Below, piece by piece: positions 31,749 through 43,503 of a stretch of 64,000 nucleotides of DNA; position 1 is the first letter of the stretch; each line of letters starts with the position of its first letter. This DNA is from Antitrichia curtipendula (lineage: Eukaryota > Streptophyta > Bryopsida > Hypnales > Leucodontaceae). The notes under the pieces are model-generated. The model ran no database searches, was not told the origin of the DNA, and saw nothing but the letters and a program-made list of their open reading frames with translations. Both the position numbers and the translations under genes were made by a program. The stretch covers positions 21,114,574 to 21,178,573 of the forward strand of contig OX579633.1 of the NCBI GenBank assembly GCA_951230915.1, in the 5' to 3' direction.

Positions 31749-33433
31749 TTTTTTTTTCTTTTTTAGACTTAGATTCTAGGATGCACTCCTAGACTCTTTT
31801 AGTCTACTGTTGTTGTAAGGATTTATAGAAAATAATATCCTATCATTTTCTTATTTCCTATATACATTCATATTTCATTAATATATGATGAATTACCAAT
31901 GTGTATTTTTATTTATTTATTTATTTATTTATGGATTTTGTTATGTCATTGGTTTTACATTTCCTTAGGGCGATGGATTATACCTTAGACTAAAGTACCA
32001 TCTATTAAAACCTCCAACTGCTTAACGATACAAGTCTATAAGCAGGTTATTAATATCATATACTAATGCTTGTTTACTCCTACGTACAAGTGAATTTATC
32101 CCTGGATATCACATATCTAATTTCCCTCTAAGAGCTTTTAAAACTGAGCAAAAATGGCGGGTGGAGTTGGGCTGTGTGCCTTAACTACGCTTTCAAACCA
32201 TCCTGATCAAACGGTTTGATGACCGACTTGACGAGCCGAACATTGAGTCGCCACTGCCAGTCCTGGACTCCGGTCTGTGGCTGCGGCACTAACTTACGGC
32301 ACTCCTGCTTAGTACTAGCTGGCTGTGGATCGATGCCCTGCCATTGCGAAAGGCAGACCGTCGGGTGTTGCTCGGTCTTCTGTACCGCAGTCAAGCTGCA
32401 TTGCGTGGCTGGGCGACTGTGATCAACGTGACTTGAGTTGCGGGCTGCAAACAGACGGGGGCTTGGGAGTCACGGTGCGGTAGAGTTTTTTACGATGGTG
32501 CTGGGATCTCAAAACAGCGGACAGCAGGTGCTGATCATTGCTATAGCATTGCATAATTCTAAAATCTGGAATTATATGCTTTGGGCATTTATAAAGTGTA
32601 TGTTTATGTATTTTTTGTTAGCTTTCTCTCTTGTGAATATACGATGACAAGTTGTGGTAATCTTAAGACACCTCGTGCACGTCCATTAGCATACTAATTG
32701 TCTGCTGGTTGGCATGGGTACAGGTGAGGATTACCACCTCTCGAGAAATTTCTCACAAAAATTTCCACAAAATGCACTGGGACGGAAGGACCTTCAGTCT
32801 ACCAACTTTTTTGAAGCTATACGACTGTTTCCTGCAAACAGAGGATTTTGTTTCATTTACTTGCTATGCTTGCTTTGGTAATATGAATATGCTGGATTGT
32901 GTTAGCGGGACTTGGTTGTTCTCCTGAAACTTTGACTGTACTGGAAGTTACACTGTTCTAGCTAATAAGATGCCCAGGCCGTATACCCTGGCTCTTTGCT
33001 TTTCTTCACATAGTCTGAGACCCACAAATCGGCCGAGAGCTGTTGAGTCTGTACTAGTACTTTACGGAGCAGGTTGGATTTCGATCTTGGATAGCCACTT
33101 GCTTCCAGCGGTATTTTTATAGTATATTTTTTTGATTTTACAGCTACCCTTTATGGTATATGCTAAATCAAAAATTTAGCCATGATGACCACTATATGAC
33201 CTCACCAATCCAAAGTTGATATTAGGATTTGCATATTGCTCTCCTAGACAATTATTCTGGGGATTATGGACTGTAGGATGAATTAGGACTGATAAACAAA
33301 TGATTATTCTAGTTCTACCTTACTACTGTAACGCTCATATAACCTGGGTTACTTTACCAAAAATTCTAAAAATGAATGACAAACGGGATTTAGAATCTAC
33401 TTTGACTCTATCAAAGAAGTATCGAAAAAACAA
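31749..33433 (+). repeat. Right terminal direct repeat (pLTR-like)
   Basis: Near-identical to 25,326-27,009. It is preceded by a G/T-rich tract (ggtggtggtgggtg) and a T17-C-T6 run, and followed by A/T homopolymers. Confidence 0.85.
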
Positions 33434-33884
33434 ATTTTTTTTTTTTTTTTAATTTTTTTTTTTTTAATTTTTTTAAATTTTTTTCCAAAAACTAATGTAA
33501 TTTCTTATCTTCACAAAAAGTTAAAAAAGAAATCACCATATAAATTGAGACAATAGGAGCCTACCCAAAATCCTTTTTATCCTCTAAGGGACAATGAAAA
33601 TTTAGAGATTAAAAAAGAATAGTAGAAAAGAAACACGGCACCAACTCTATCTAATTGTAGTTTTAGTGCTCCAAGGAGTTTTGTTATGTGTTTTTTCCAA
33701 ACTGCAATTCCTGGTCCCGTGACGTGTCACTCTGCATTGCTAACAATGGATGTCGTAAACTACAAATACAAGAACGTACACACATTATCAAAAAGCAAAA
33801 CCACACAATGGCAAGACATGAATGAACAATCATCCCATTTCAAACTTACAATTTACTCCAGACTCATTGTAAGAACAAGCAAGT

Positions 33885-34480
33885 CTTGACCATGTGGGTC
33901 ATAATTCCCACTTTGTCACCACGACAAGAAATGGAGTTGAGCAATGGTGTGACCCATGCCACTCACAACAACAATGGTTACAAAGCATAAAAGAAAGCCT
34001 TCAAAATAGGCTACGACTTCATAATTACAAGCAATGAGCCTGAAATGAACTACAACCTTTCTTTTTGCACCTCTAAATGGCTTCTTTTTGCACTTTCCAA
34101 ACTAAAATCAGCCCCTCATACAAAAGAGAATTACCAATATTTTTTGTTTTTTATTTTAAAATTTAATTTTGATAATTTCAAAAACAACTCAAAAGTTACC
34201 TCAATAATTATCTTGGTAATTTTCAAAATTACCTCAGTAACTACTCCAATAACTTCTAAAGTTACCCCAATAAATACTCTTGTAACTTTCAAAATTATCC
34301 CAATAATTACCTTTGTAACTTTTAAAAGTTACCTTGGTAACTGATTTAGTAAATAGTCTGGTAACTTCTAAAAGTCAACCGGTCTTCGTCTCCCCCATTT
34401 TGCCAAGCTATCAACGCTTACAAAACATCAACAACCACCACCAAAAACAACTCCAAAAACAAACTCCAATGCAAAACTTC
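33885..34480. repeat. Dispersed repeat with a GTTACC/AATAAC-rich tandem tract
   Basis: 33,885-34,000 resembles 7,200-7,310 inside LTR copy 1. At 34,190-34,375 degenerate ~25-30-bp units built from 'aagttacc(t/c)caataa' are repeated about seven times. No coding evidence. Confidence 0.5.
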
Positions 34481-34484
34481 AAAA

Positions 34485-35960
34485 TGCTATAACCATTACA
34501 AATAATTTGGGCCCTCCAAAGGGCCACATAAAGGCTCTACATACTGTCTCCAAAGCTAGAAATGCACCATTGCTATTGGGTGCTAGATCCAAAAAATAAG
34601 TAAATTTTTTTTTAGGAAACATAAAAAATTCACACATGGAGACAAAAGTAGTCAGAATTGGTGCCTTCATTGGAGTGTCCAAATTACTTCTCGCGCCTCG
34701 GAGACCCACAGAAAATGAGCGCTAGAATCACAGTTGGCTCCAGCGAATGATGTGCTGGCACCAATGCAAGGATTAAAACCTCTTTAAATAATGAAAGGCC
34801 CACATTAAAAAATGGAGGGCAAGGAAGGACAAGAGCTTCTTGATGAGTGCATTGCACTTTCTCCCAATAAAAAATAAATAGTCGTTGACAGAGTACACTT
34901 AAAAGTCGTCATGACTCCAAGTGAAGTTGGAGTCATGTACCCATTTTGCCCAAGTACCATTTAGAGACTCCGAGTATTTTCCATTATTTTAGTGGAGGTT
35001 TCATCCACAAATTGCTCTTTTCTGTAGATGACAGATGGCAGTGGACCAATTGGAAGTGAATTAGAGATTTGAGTTTGGACTATAGACATTACTATGCTTA
35101 GTCTAGGAATCAATGGACATTCAAGAAATTATCAACTCACTCACCAAATTTTTCCGTAACTTGTCTCATTTTTGGGATGTGCTCATTTCTCCATCCATTG
35201 CACTCAATGTCACCGTTGCCTCCCAAATTACTTCAATGAATCTGCCTTCTTTTCATTCTAGATTGTATAAATCACTTTTTTTTTGTTCACACTTGTTTTC
35301 CTAATGGCTGATTCTATCTCTAAATTTTTTGAATCATGGCATTACTCATGCTGTTCCTTTAAGTTTTGGTTTCTTAATGGTGACTCTAAGTGCGTCTTGG
35401 ATACTCCAAAAAAGTGCCTCATAAATGGCAAAATGGTAAAGAGAGACCAAAACTAATGCTCAAAGCAATAGCTCTGATGCTATTTGTGAACTAGAAAAAA
35501 CAATAGCTTTAGAAACCAAAATAGCGGGCTAAGTGGCACTTCCAACTAGTGCAAATACCAAACTTGAGGCACTCCCGTCATCCTCCAGCCTCAGCTTCAT
35601 CCATCCATCGATTAACGGTGTGAGCAAGTAACAAGGATGATAAAACATATAGGTTTGGCATTATAGGAGGAGTGCACACTAAAATATTATAAAATATTGT
35701 TGGTACCATGAATATAGTGGAAATAAACTATTTAGGGGTGTTGGTACCATCATACCACGTTTGGTACCATCCAACTCCTCCAAACGTCGATGTTGGATCT
35801 TTTGTGTTTTTGGCATTTTTTCCATTTGGCACAAGAGGTGCCACAAAGGTTCCTTCACTCTTTATGCAAGTACGCAAAAAAACAAGTAATTTCTGTGGGC
35901 CCTCCAAATGGCCTTTTGGAGGGCCCAAATTTTTTGTAATGTTCTGCAATTTTTGGCAAT
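34485..35960. mobile_element. Possible ~1.5-kb inverted-repeat element
   Basis: The left end (34,495-34,560, 'acaaataatttgggccctccaaagggccac') and the reverse complement of the right end (~35,945-35,895, 'acaaaaaatttgggccctccaaaaggcca') match over roughly 35 bp. The right copy includes a local hairpin, GGGCCCTCCAAA (35,897-35,908) with TTTGGAGGGCCC (35,915-35,926). Borders and target duplication were not identified. Confidence 0.4.
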
Positions 35961-35999
35961 TTTTGGCAATTTTGCAATTTTTTGGTAGCTAACGTAACT

Positions 36000-38382
36000 T
36001 GTGGTCTTTTTATCTTTAAACCACCACCTTAATGGCCCCAAAACACCAAATCAACACTAATGCTAGTTTGGTCCAGCACATATGAAGGTTTGAACCATCC
36101 CACTCAAACTCTCATATTTTTCTCATTTTGTATCGGAATCGCACAAAACGAGTTGGACATGTTTTTTTACATTCAAGAGCTTCTTCTTGGTTTTTTTTAG
36201 CAACCTCCTAAGCCCTCCAAGACCCTCCAACTCCAAATCAGCACCTTCAACATCTGAAACTTCAAAACTTGAATCACCAATGCATCCAATGCCCAAACAA
36301 CACAATAAAGCTCCTCAACTATTCCAGTGCTCAAACATCAGCACCTCTTTTATTCTCTTCAAGTAATAAGAATCCAAAACACTTCCAATGCTTCTTCTAT
36401 ATCTTGATGGAGTCTTGCACAGAAATTGAAGTATGCAAGGAGAAACTTTAAATTATGTAAATTGGCAACACCGCCATCATTTACAATTAACCGTCAAGGT
36501 ATTCCATATCCTAAACTCCACAAAACCTTCACAAACAAGAGTTGAAGAGAGTGAAAGAACCAAAGGGGCGGACTAGCATTACAACCACCCCAAAAGAGCC
36601 TCCAAATAGCTCTATTCACACTTCATATAGTCACAAAACACTAGTCTAGCTTTCCATTGACTAATATATAGTCAATTTGGCTATACCAAGCTTACAACCA
36701 ACTCATGTCACGCCTAACAAAGCCTAACAATTCCCTGTCATCATATAATATGACAGCCCCATTGTAATCACTTTACGATAATCCCTAGTAAATCCAAAGC
36801 TCATTTTTAGGAAAGAGATTTCATTTAGTTTTCATGGTTTTATACAAGAATTGATTGAAAAACATTGGAGATGAATTTTTTAATTCAATTTGTATAGATA
36901 TTTAGAAAACATCCATATTCACATCTTTCTTGTTAGAAAAAATATCAATAAGTAACAAAAATTTACAAAATAGAGAGTTCAATGTTAGAGGGTTACATAC
37001 CCAATTTTTTTGTAAATAGATATTTATATAATATAACTAGATTTTGGCAAATTAATTGCACCATCATCTCTAAGGTACTAAATTAGTCATAGTGTAAGGG
37101 TCAAATGGTAAAATCTAGTTCCAATGCAAAGGTATATACTTTACAAAATTTAGCCATGTGATAGTCCTACAATATCGACATTGAATTTTCTACTGTGTAA
37201 ATTTGTGTTACTTAATGATACTTTTTCTGACATAAAAGATGTACATATTGGTGATTTTTATATATCTAGACAATTAAATTAAAAAAATTTCATTTCCAAT
37301 ATTTTTCAATCAATTATAATGTAAAAATATAAGAACTAAGTGAAGAAAATTCACCAAAAATAAATTCTTTATTTTCTGAAATTAAAATTTGATATGCTTA
37401 CGGAGATTGCATAAAAATGCAATGATAAATATCCATGATAGAAAGTATAAACTATTTTCTACAATCAATGCAAAAAACATTTCATGTTTAGAATTGTCTT
37501 CTTGAACTTAGCAACAACATGATGAACACAACATCCAAGACGTCTAATAGATCCCCTTGTCTGACTAATAAAGTCAAATATATCATTGGCTTTTAAAAAA
37601 AAAACACTCCAATTACCTAAGCCCACTTTGATGCCATGTGGCATCTATATGGCACATTAGGAGGCATGTATGGGTTTGCCATGCATGGATGACTATGGAT
37701 ATAGGGCAAATGTAGGTATAAGGCAAACGTTGATAGGGATGCCACCGATGGAATAGAATGTCTTACTTCAATCTTCAACCTCTATTTTTTATTTTCAACT
37801 TCAACAGGGCTTATATATTATTAGTCACATTGATTTAAAAATATTAATAAAGGATGGTAAATTAATCAAAAACTTCTCCATGTAATTTTTGAAATCATTA
37901 AAAAATTCTCTTAATTTTGAATAATTTGTCGTGTTGAATTTAAAATAAAAAATTATTTAGTGGAGATTTAAGTAAGAATTTTTCTATTTATCTTTCACTT
38001 TTCAATGAATAATCCTATATATATATATATATAAATTTAAAAATAAAATTTATATGGGAGAAATTGAATTAAGAACATATCCAATTATATTTTGCAATTT
38101 ACAATGAATAATCTTTTCATGTATTATTTGTCACGTTGATTTAAAAATGAAAAAATAAAAGATGAATATTTAAATAAAAACTTTCCTATTTATTTTTTTG
38201 CAATCTTCCTAAAATCCTTCTAATCATGAATTATTTGTCAATTTAATTTTATAAACTAAAAAACTAACATATAGAGATTTAACTTAGAAATTCCTCATTT
38301 ATTTTTTGCAATTCTCAATTACTCATTCTACTCAAGTATTATTTATCATATTGATTTAAAATTCAAAATAAAAGAAGAAGAA
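36000..38382. other. AT-rich intergenic DNA
   Basis: No supportable gene. From 37,790 to 38,380 a phrase like 'ttatttgtca(c/t)(g/a)ttgatttaaaa(a/t)' recurs about every 120-150 bp, an old degenerate tandem repeat. Confidence 0.45.
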
Positions 38383-39305
38383 TTAACCTCTAAAGGAACA
38401 TTGTCCCCTCGAAGGACAAAATGGATTTTAGACAAGTTCCTCTGACCTCAATTTTTAATGAAACTTTTTGAAACTTTCATGTAAGATAGAAAAACTTTTT
38501 AGTTTTGTAGGAATATAACATTTATTTCAATCAATGATCGGGAGCAAAAGTTATGCCATTTGAAACATAAGTTTCACTTCATTGGGTAGAAAAAAAATCC
38601 ACAAAATCATGAAATTAAATTTATTTATTTTTCCTTATAGATCATATTTTGTATACATGTGAAGCTTTGATTCATTCCATTTGGATTAGTGATGTGAAAG
38701 TTATGAACAATCTTATTTTTTGGGCAATCAAGGCATCTTTTTGAAAAAATAACTTATAGGATTCATTTTTTAATGCAATTTTTCAAATTTTTCAAAATTT
38801 TTTTTTAACAAGTTTAAGTTTGATTTCTAGAACAATCTCACTATTGGAATTATTGTGTTTCAATCCCATTTTAGAGCTATTAATGATTTAGTTTTTCTTT
38901 CAATCTTGGACCTACTTCTACTTGACAATTTTTTAAAGAATGAAAAACAAGCATTTTTCTTTTGAAATTTTTTTCCTAGACTTTCAATTCAATTCTTCAA
39001 TACAAAAAAATTTAAATTCAAAGTCCATAGTGCAAAAAATTTCCACAAAGGGCGGTCAAAGTCATCTGAAATTGCATACTAGTGTTCAAATTTATTTTTT
39101 TCCAACTTTGAATGCTAATATCTTCCAATCTGTACGATCAAACTCCATGAAATTTTTATCACATGATCTTAGACAAGTAAAGTACAAGATCCTATGGTTA
39201 GATTCTATTTTAATTTTATTTTTGGTTTTCTTGGATGAAGGCAGCAGAAATGGCAGTTTTGAGTGGTTTTTGACAGAAAAATGACCTTGGTCCTTTAGGA
39301 GTTAA
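38383..39305. mobile_element. TTAA-flanked inverted-repeat element, copy B (923 bp)
   Basis: TTAA-CCTCTAAAGGA at the left and TCCTTTAGGAG-TTAA at the right, with interior homology to copy A in reverse orientation. Small ORFs inside are not conserved between copies and are not called. Confidence 0.65.
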
Positions 39306-39871
39306 GTAATAAAAAGTACAACTTTTGAATTTATGCAATCCTCCCAACCTCCTCCTAATAATGATATATTTGTCATGCTGATTTAAAATATAAAATATAT
39401 AAAATTAAGATTTAAAAAAGGATTTTATCTTCTATATGTCACTTTGAGATTTAAAATACTTTCTTTTATATTATTTGTAATTTACAAAGATTTAGCCTAA
39501 ATAAATTATGTTCTTACCTAATTTTCACATCTTTTGCCTTTTTGTCCCCAAATTCCCCAAATTTGCCTCATGATCTAAAATGTGCATCAATACAATTTTC
39601 TTGGTGCAACCTTTACAATTTTCAATTTGTCATCCTTCCCAATTCCTCCTTCATTCTTCTCCTTCATTCTTATATTTTCTCCAAATACTCTAATATTATC
39701 TCCCTCTTTTACTCTACGTTGAACTTTCAAGTCTACCCTACGCCTCTCGATGAAGCATGCAAGGATTGATTGCTTTTGCGTTCTCTTGTTTTTTTCTATG
39801 CCCTAACAAAATATTAATTACATCAATTATGCATCGCAATGTTATAATGTGGACATTTGAAAATAATTAAA

Positions 39872-40705
39872 TTAACCCCTAAAGGGATTTTAGCATGTTT
39901 TCATCAAAAACACTCTAAAACTACCATTTCTAATACAAGCACCAAAAATTGGAAAAAATAACATTCTTGGACATGTAACATGGTAGGATCTTATAGTAGC
40001 TGGTTTGAGAAGATGTGATTAAAAAAAATTAAATAAATTTCACCATGTAGATTGCAAGAAATTAGTGTTTGAAGTGACAAAAATCCTTTTTTTTGGCCTT
40101 GCAAAATATCAGGTAGATGCACTTCACAAGCTCACATTTGTATAAAAAAAATGTCCAAAATGGTTGTAATTCTTTGGATTCATTCTTCAAGGCAAGTTGG
40201 CTATATGCTTAAAAAACTTCAGATCATTTGGAATTGTACAACATATAGGAAAAAATAGTAAGTAGAAAGATATAGAAAATGATTCAAAATACTAGAAATA
40301 TGTTGAGAATTTAGTTAAGGAATTGAAAAATGCCAATCCAATGGTTGTATTGTTGTAATAAATAATTTACACCTAATGTTTTTATTTTTATTTCAAAAAT
40401 ATTGAAAATCAAGTAAAATAAATGGCTTCATAGTTAATCTTAGAGTAGAGATTCTGAACTATCCACAAACTAAAATTCTTCATAACTTTCATCTTATTAA
40501 TCAAAATGGAATAGTTAAAAGCTTTCCACAAATATATAAATCTAGAAAAACAGATTCAATTTTTAAATATTTTTTGAAGCAATTTTTAAAGAGTTTTTTC
40601 AGCTATTCAAACTGCCTACACATCTCTGAAAACTACATAACATATAATAACTTTTTATCCATGTAATCAAAAGTTATGAAATTGTTGGGCCTTAAATTGC
40701 TAAGA
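39872..40705. mobile_element. TTAA-family element, copy C (truncated)
   Basis: It begins TTAACCCCTAAAGGG. Further right it contains the reverse complement of a block in copy E ('taactttt...tcaaaagttatgaaattgttgggcctta'). No right terminus is found; it stops where the DUF7869-like coding remnant begins. Confidence 0.5.
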
Positions 40706-40713
40706 GGGAAGTC

Positions 40714-41918
40714 ATGGTGTTTAGAACTTTGGATTCTCTAAATTTGATGGAACCCTCAAAAAGAATTGGATCTTTGCCTCTACCAAAATATTTGTATCTT
40801 CAACTTGATAATTCCGCAAAGGATAACAAGAACAAGTATCTTATGGCTTTCCTTTCATTGTTGACTATGCGGGGAGTCTTCAAAAAATTCAAGTTGGCTT
40901 CATTTTGGTTGGTCACACTCACAAAGACATTGACGCATATTTTAGCCATTTGTCAAAGGCCCTAAAGAGCAAGAATACATTAGTGGTTGCGGACCTCATA
41001 AAGATTTTCACGAGGTCCCAAGAAATGGCATTCATACCCAAATTTATTCAAGAAGTGGCAAACTTCAAGTCATACATCAAAGATTATCAATGCAATGGCA
41101 TTGCAAGATTGATTGGATTGGGGGAAATGCATCTTTTTTGGCTTTATAAGAATGGTGAAGGGGTTCATGTCATGAGGTATAAGAAGTCAGCAATTGATTC
41201 TCATTGGTTGCCAATGGATAAGCCATCTCTCTGCATTTGGAAGTGAGACGCAAGAGGACGGTCATTGCTACCCATTGGCTGCCCAAAGCCAATGCCATTT
41301 AAACCCATGTGGGGTAGCAAAGTACCAAAACCGACTGGTAATCATAAAAAAGCAACTAAACTAGCCAAAAAGGCTATTGTGAACAAGGTTTTTATGATGG
41401 TAGGAATAGAGAAGTACATACAATATTGGAAAAATGGTATGTCTAAATGTAAAGGGTTTGCTACGACATTTCATCCATATGTAGAATACTGGAGTTGTGA
41501 GCTAAGTGAGATCAAGGCAGCATTGCTTGACTGCCCTCCAGAGTTGGTAGAAAGCTTTTGGCCACGGCATGATTGGCAGTTAGGTATTGATGAAGCTCTT
41601 CAACTAGGATGGACAGTGAATTTCATTGACAACAATCCACAAAAAGATGATCCGGAGCTTTATTGTGGCCCTACAAATGAAGCTCTTTTAGAAAGCTTCA
41701 ATCCTTGGTGTGATATTTGCCCCGGATCATGGGTTCTTCTAAGACCTGCGAACGCTGCCATTTGTCTAGTTTGGCTTGGAAGAGCTTTATTTGCCTTGAT
41801 AACTGTGAGTGGAGTATGGAGCTCAGGTACCGTCATTGTTGGTACAGTAAATGGGTTATTGAAGGCACTCCCCAATGTGGGTGGATGCTGCTTCAGTTGT
41901 CTATTCAAATTGGTCTAA
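40714..41918 (+). pseudogene. DUF7869-like gene remnant with frameshifts and a stop
   Basis: The first part reads LYLQLDNSAKDNKNKYL, then after a one-base shift in an A-run near 40,880 continues as QVGFILVGHTHKDIDAYFS. This order (QLDN..ENKN, then GHTHxDID) is typical of DUF7869 proteins, which are widespread in transposon-like plant and algal genes. TGA at 41,244-41,246 interrupts the frame, which resumes through MPFKPMWGSKVPKPTG, a WSCELSEIKAALLDCP segment and CPGSWVLLRPAN. Near 41,790 the frame shifts again (YRHCWYSKWVIEG is in another frame). The N-terminal half is missing. No activity is expected; the family assignment rests on two motifs. Confidence 0.6.
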
Positions 41919-41923
41919 GGTAG

Positions 41924-43503
41924 TTGATATGAAGAACAAGACTATACCACAAAAAAGCAGAGAGGTTGCTTTAGCTAATTTGTTGAGAGCAAACTAGGTA
42001 GACCCTCGAGAGTATTGCATTCAAGGATAGCTATTTTCATCTAGAGATCTCCAGATGATGTATGCATCTTAACACCTAATAGGCATTTTGCTCTGTAAAT
42101 GCGTACTTATTTTTCTCTTGCTTAATGGAGATTAAGAATATGTAGAATTAGTATCTTAGTTTTAGTTGAGTATATATGTCTATAGTATTTTTTTTCCTGT
42201 TCAAAAGTAACATTGGATTTTTTTCCACAATACAAAATCTTTTAAAGCTCTTAGTAATTTGGAATTCAATTGAATACTTCCTTACTTGCGTTTCGGATTT
42301 GTAATTGTGATTTGGAGATCTCAAAATGCAGTCTTTTATATTGTCTATGTGTTTATATAAATTTATTATTTGCACTTTAAGTCTTCACTATATATTTTGT
42401 GTAGTTGTAGTCTCTAGCATGCAAATTTTCAGTTGTCCTGAAAGTTGTCATATTATTTTTGGCCATCTACAATTGTGGTTGTAGAGTCAATGTGGTCACT
42501 AGTGTTAATGTTTTTGTTATTAAGTGTAGGACGACTCTTGAAATAAATAGACGGGCTTGCCTTGGTCAACCTTAATATTTTATACTTGTTGGACCCCTAA
42601 CTCATTGGGGTGCTAGGATTGCTAAATTCATTAGGAGACCTCCAATTTTTTTATTTCTTGAATTATTACTTCTACATGTTGAAGTGCAAATGATGTAATT
42701 TGGATGTTATTTTAAAATGTTTCTTTGCATATTCTATATAATTAGAGACATCAATGCCTTCTACTTTTTTGTCTTTGTCTTTTAATTGATTTTAATCAAT
42801 TTAACAACAATGGATTATGCTCAGGGTATAGTAGCTTATGTATTGTCTTTTGTATTGTGAATAATGAGTTCTTATGAATTTCTAATTCAACTTGTCGGAG
42901 GCGTGTCTATTTAAATTGAATTTGAAGCCCACAATACCATATGGATGACTGAGGCAAGAGGTTTGAGTGTGTTGTTGATAAGACATGTGGAGTGTTGTTT
43001 GTTGTTGTGCTTATAGGAGCAGGCTATTGCTTGCTTCAATTGTTCTAAATCTGGAAATTTCCATAAGAAAGGCAAGATTAATAGTGTTAGTTGAATTCTT
43101 TGGTAACCAAGACTTTAGGATTATGACTTGGAATCGATTTAAACTTAAATGTGTTTTGCCAATTTGCAGCATTGTATTCCTACGCATCGGGAGATCTCCA
43201 GAAGAGAGATATTTACTTAAATATATCCATTGTGTGGATATTTAGAAGACATTCAAATATGCTCCATGGTTCTTTTTATATCACCAGTCAAAAAATGTCC
43301 ATCAATAAAGACTATTATTTGCAAGCGCAAATGTCTGGAAATCATGGGTAACTTTTCAAAGTAATATTGCAAAAGGATGGATTCTGCAATTCCTTCACAG
43401 AGATGCAATTTTGTGAAATGTTATGTCATTTCAAAATTCATTGAAATATATAAGTGCCTTAGGGGTGCACGTGGATTTGTCATCTTTGTAGTTTTCATCT
43501 TGG
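41924..43503. other. AT-rich intergenic DNA
   Basis: No supportable gene. Short 'agatctccaga' motifs at 42,045-42,060 and 43,188-43,200 resemble others near 48,430-48,470 and may mark remnants of one repeat family. Confidence 0.35.

Larger units (their letters stand above)
25326..33433 (+). mobile_element. Penelope-like retroelement with long direct terminal repeats
   Basis: An 8.1-kb unit: left repeat (25,326-27,009), Gag-like ORF, reverse transcriptase ORF, 3' hairpin, right repeat (31,749-33,433). The two repeats differ, by eye, at one base (25,464 versus 31,887) and one A indel (~25,588 versus ~32,010), so insertion is recent. The terminal repeats do not start TG or end CA. There is no tRNA-primer site, protease, integrase, RNase H, tyrosine recombinase or GIY-YIG endonuclease visible. 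The flanks are T-rich on both sides, so a target duplication cannot be read. Sequence outside both ends (25,027-25,163 and 33,480-33,610) resembles pieces of one TTAA-family element, probably the original target. Confidence 0.75.

Noticed and set aside
25326..33433. Canonical Gypsy/Copia LTR retrotransposon
   Set aside because: Terminal repeats lack TG...CA, no tRNA primer site follows the left repeat, and no protease, integrase or RNase H motif is present; the RT motifs fit Penelope-like elements better.
25326..33433. DIRS-type element
   Set aside because: Repeats are simple direct repeats, and no tyrosine recombinase ORF or internal complementary region was seen.
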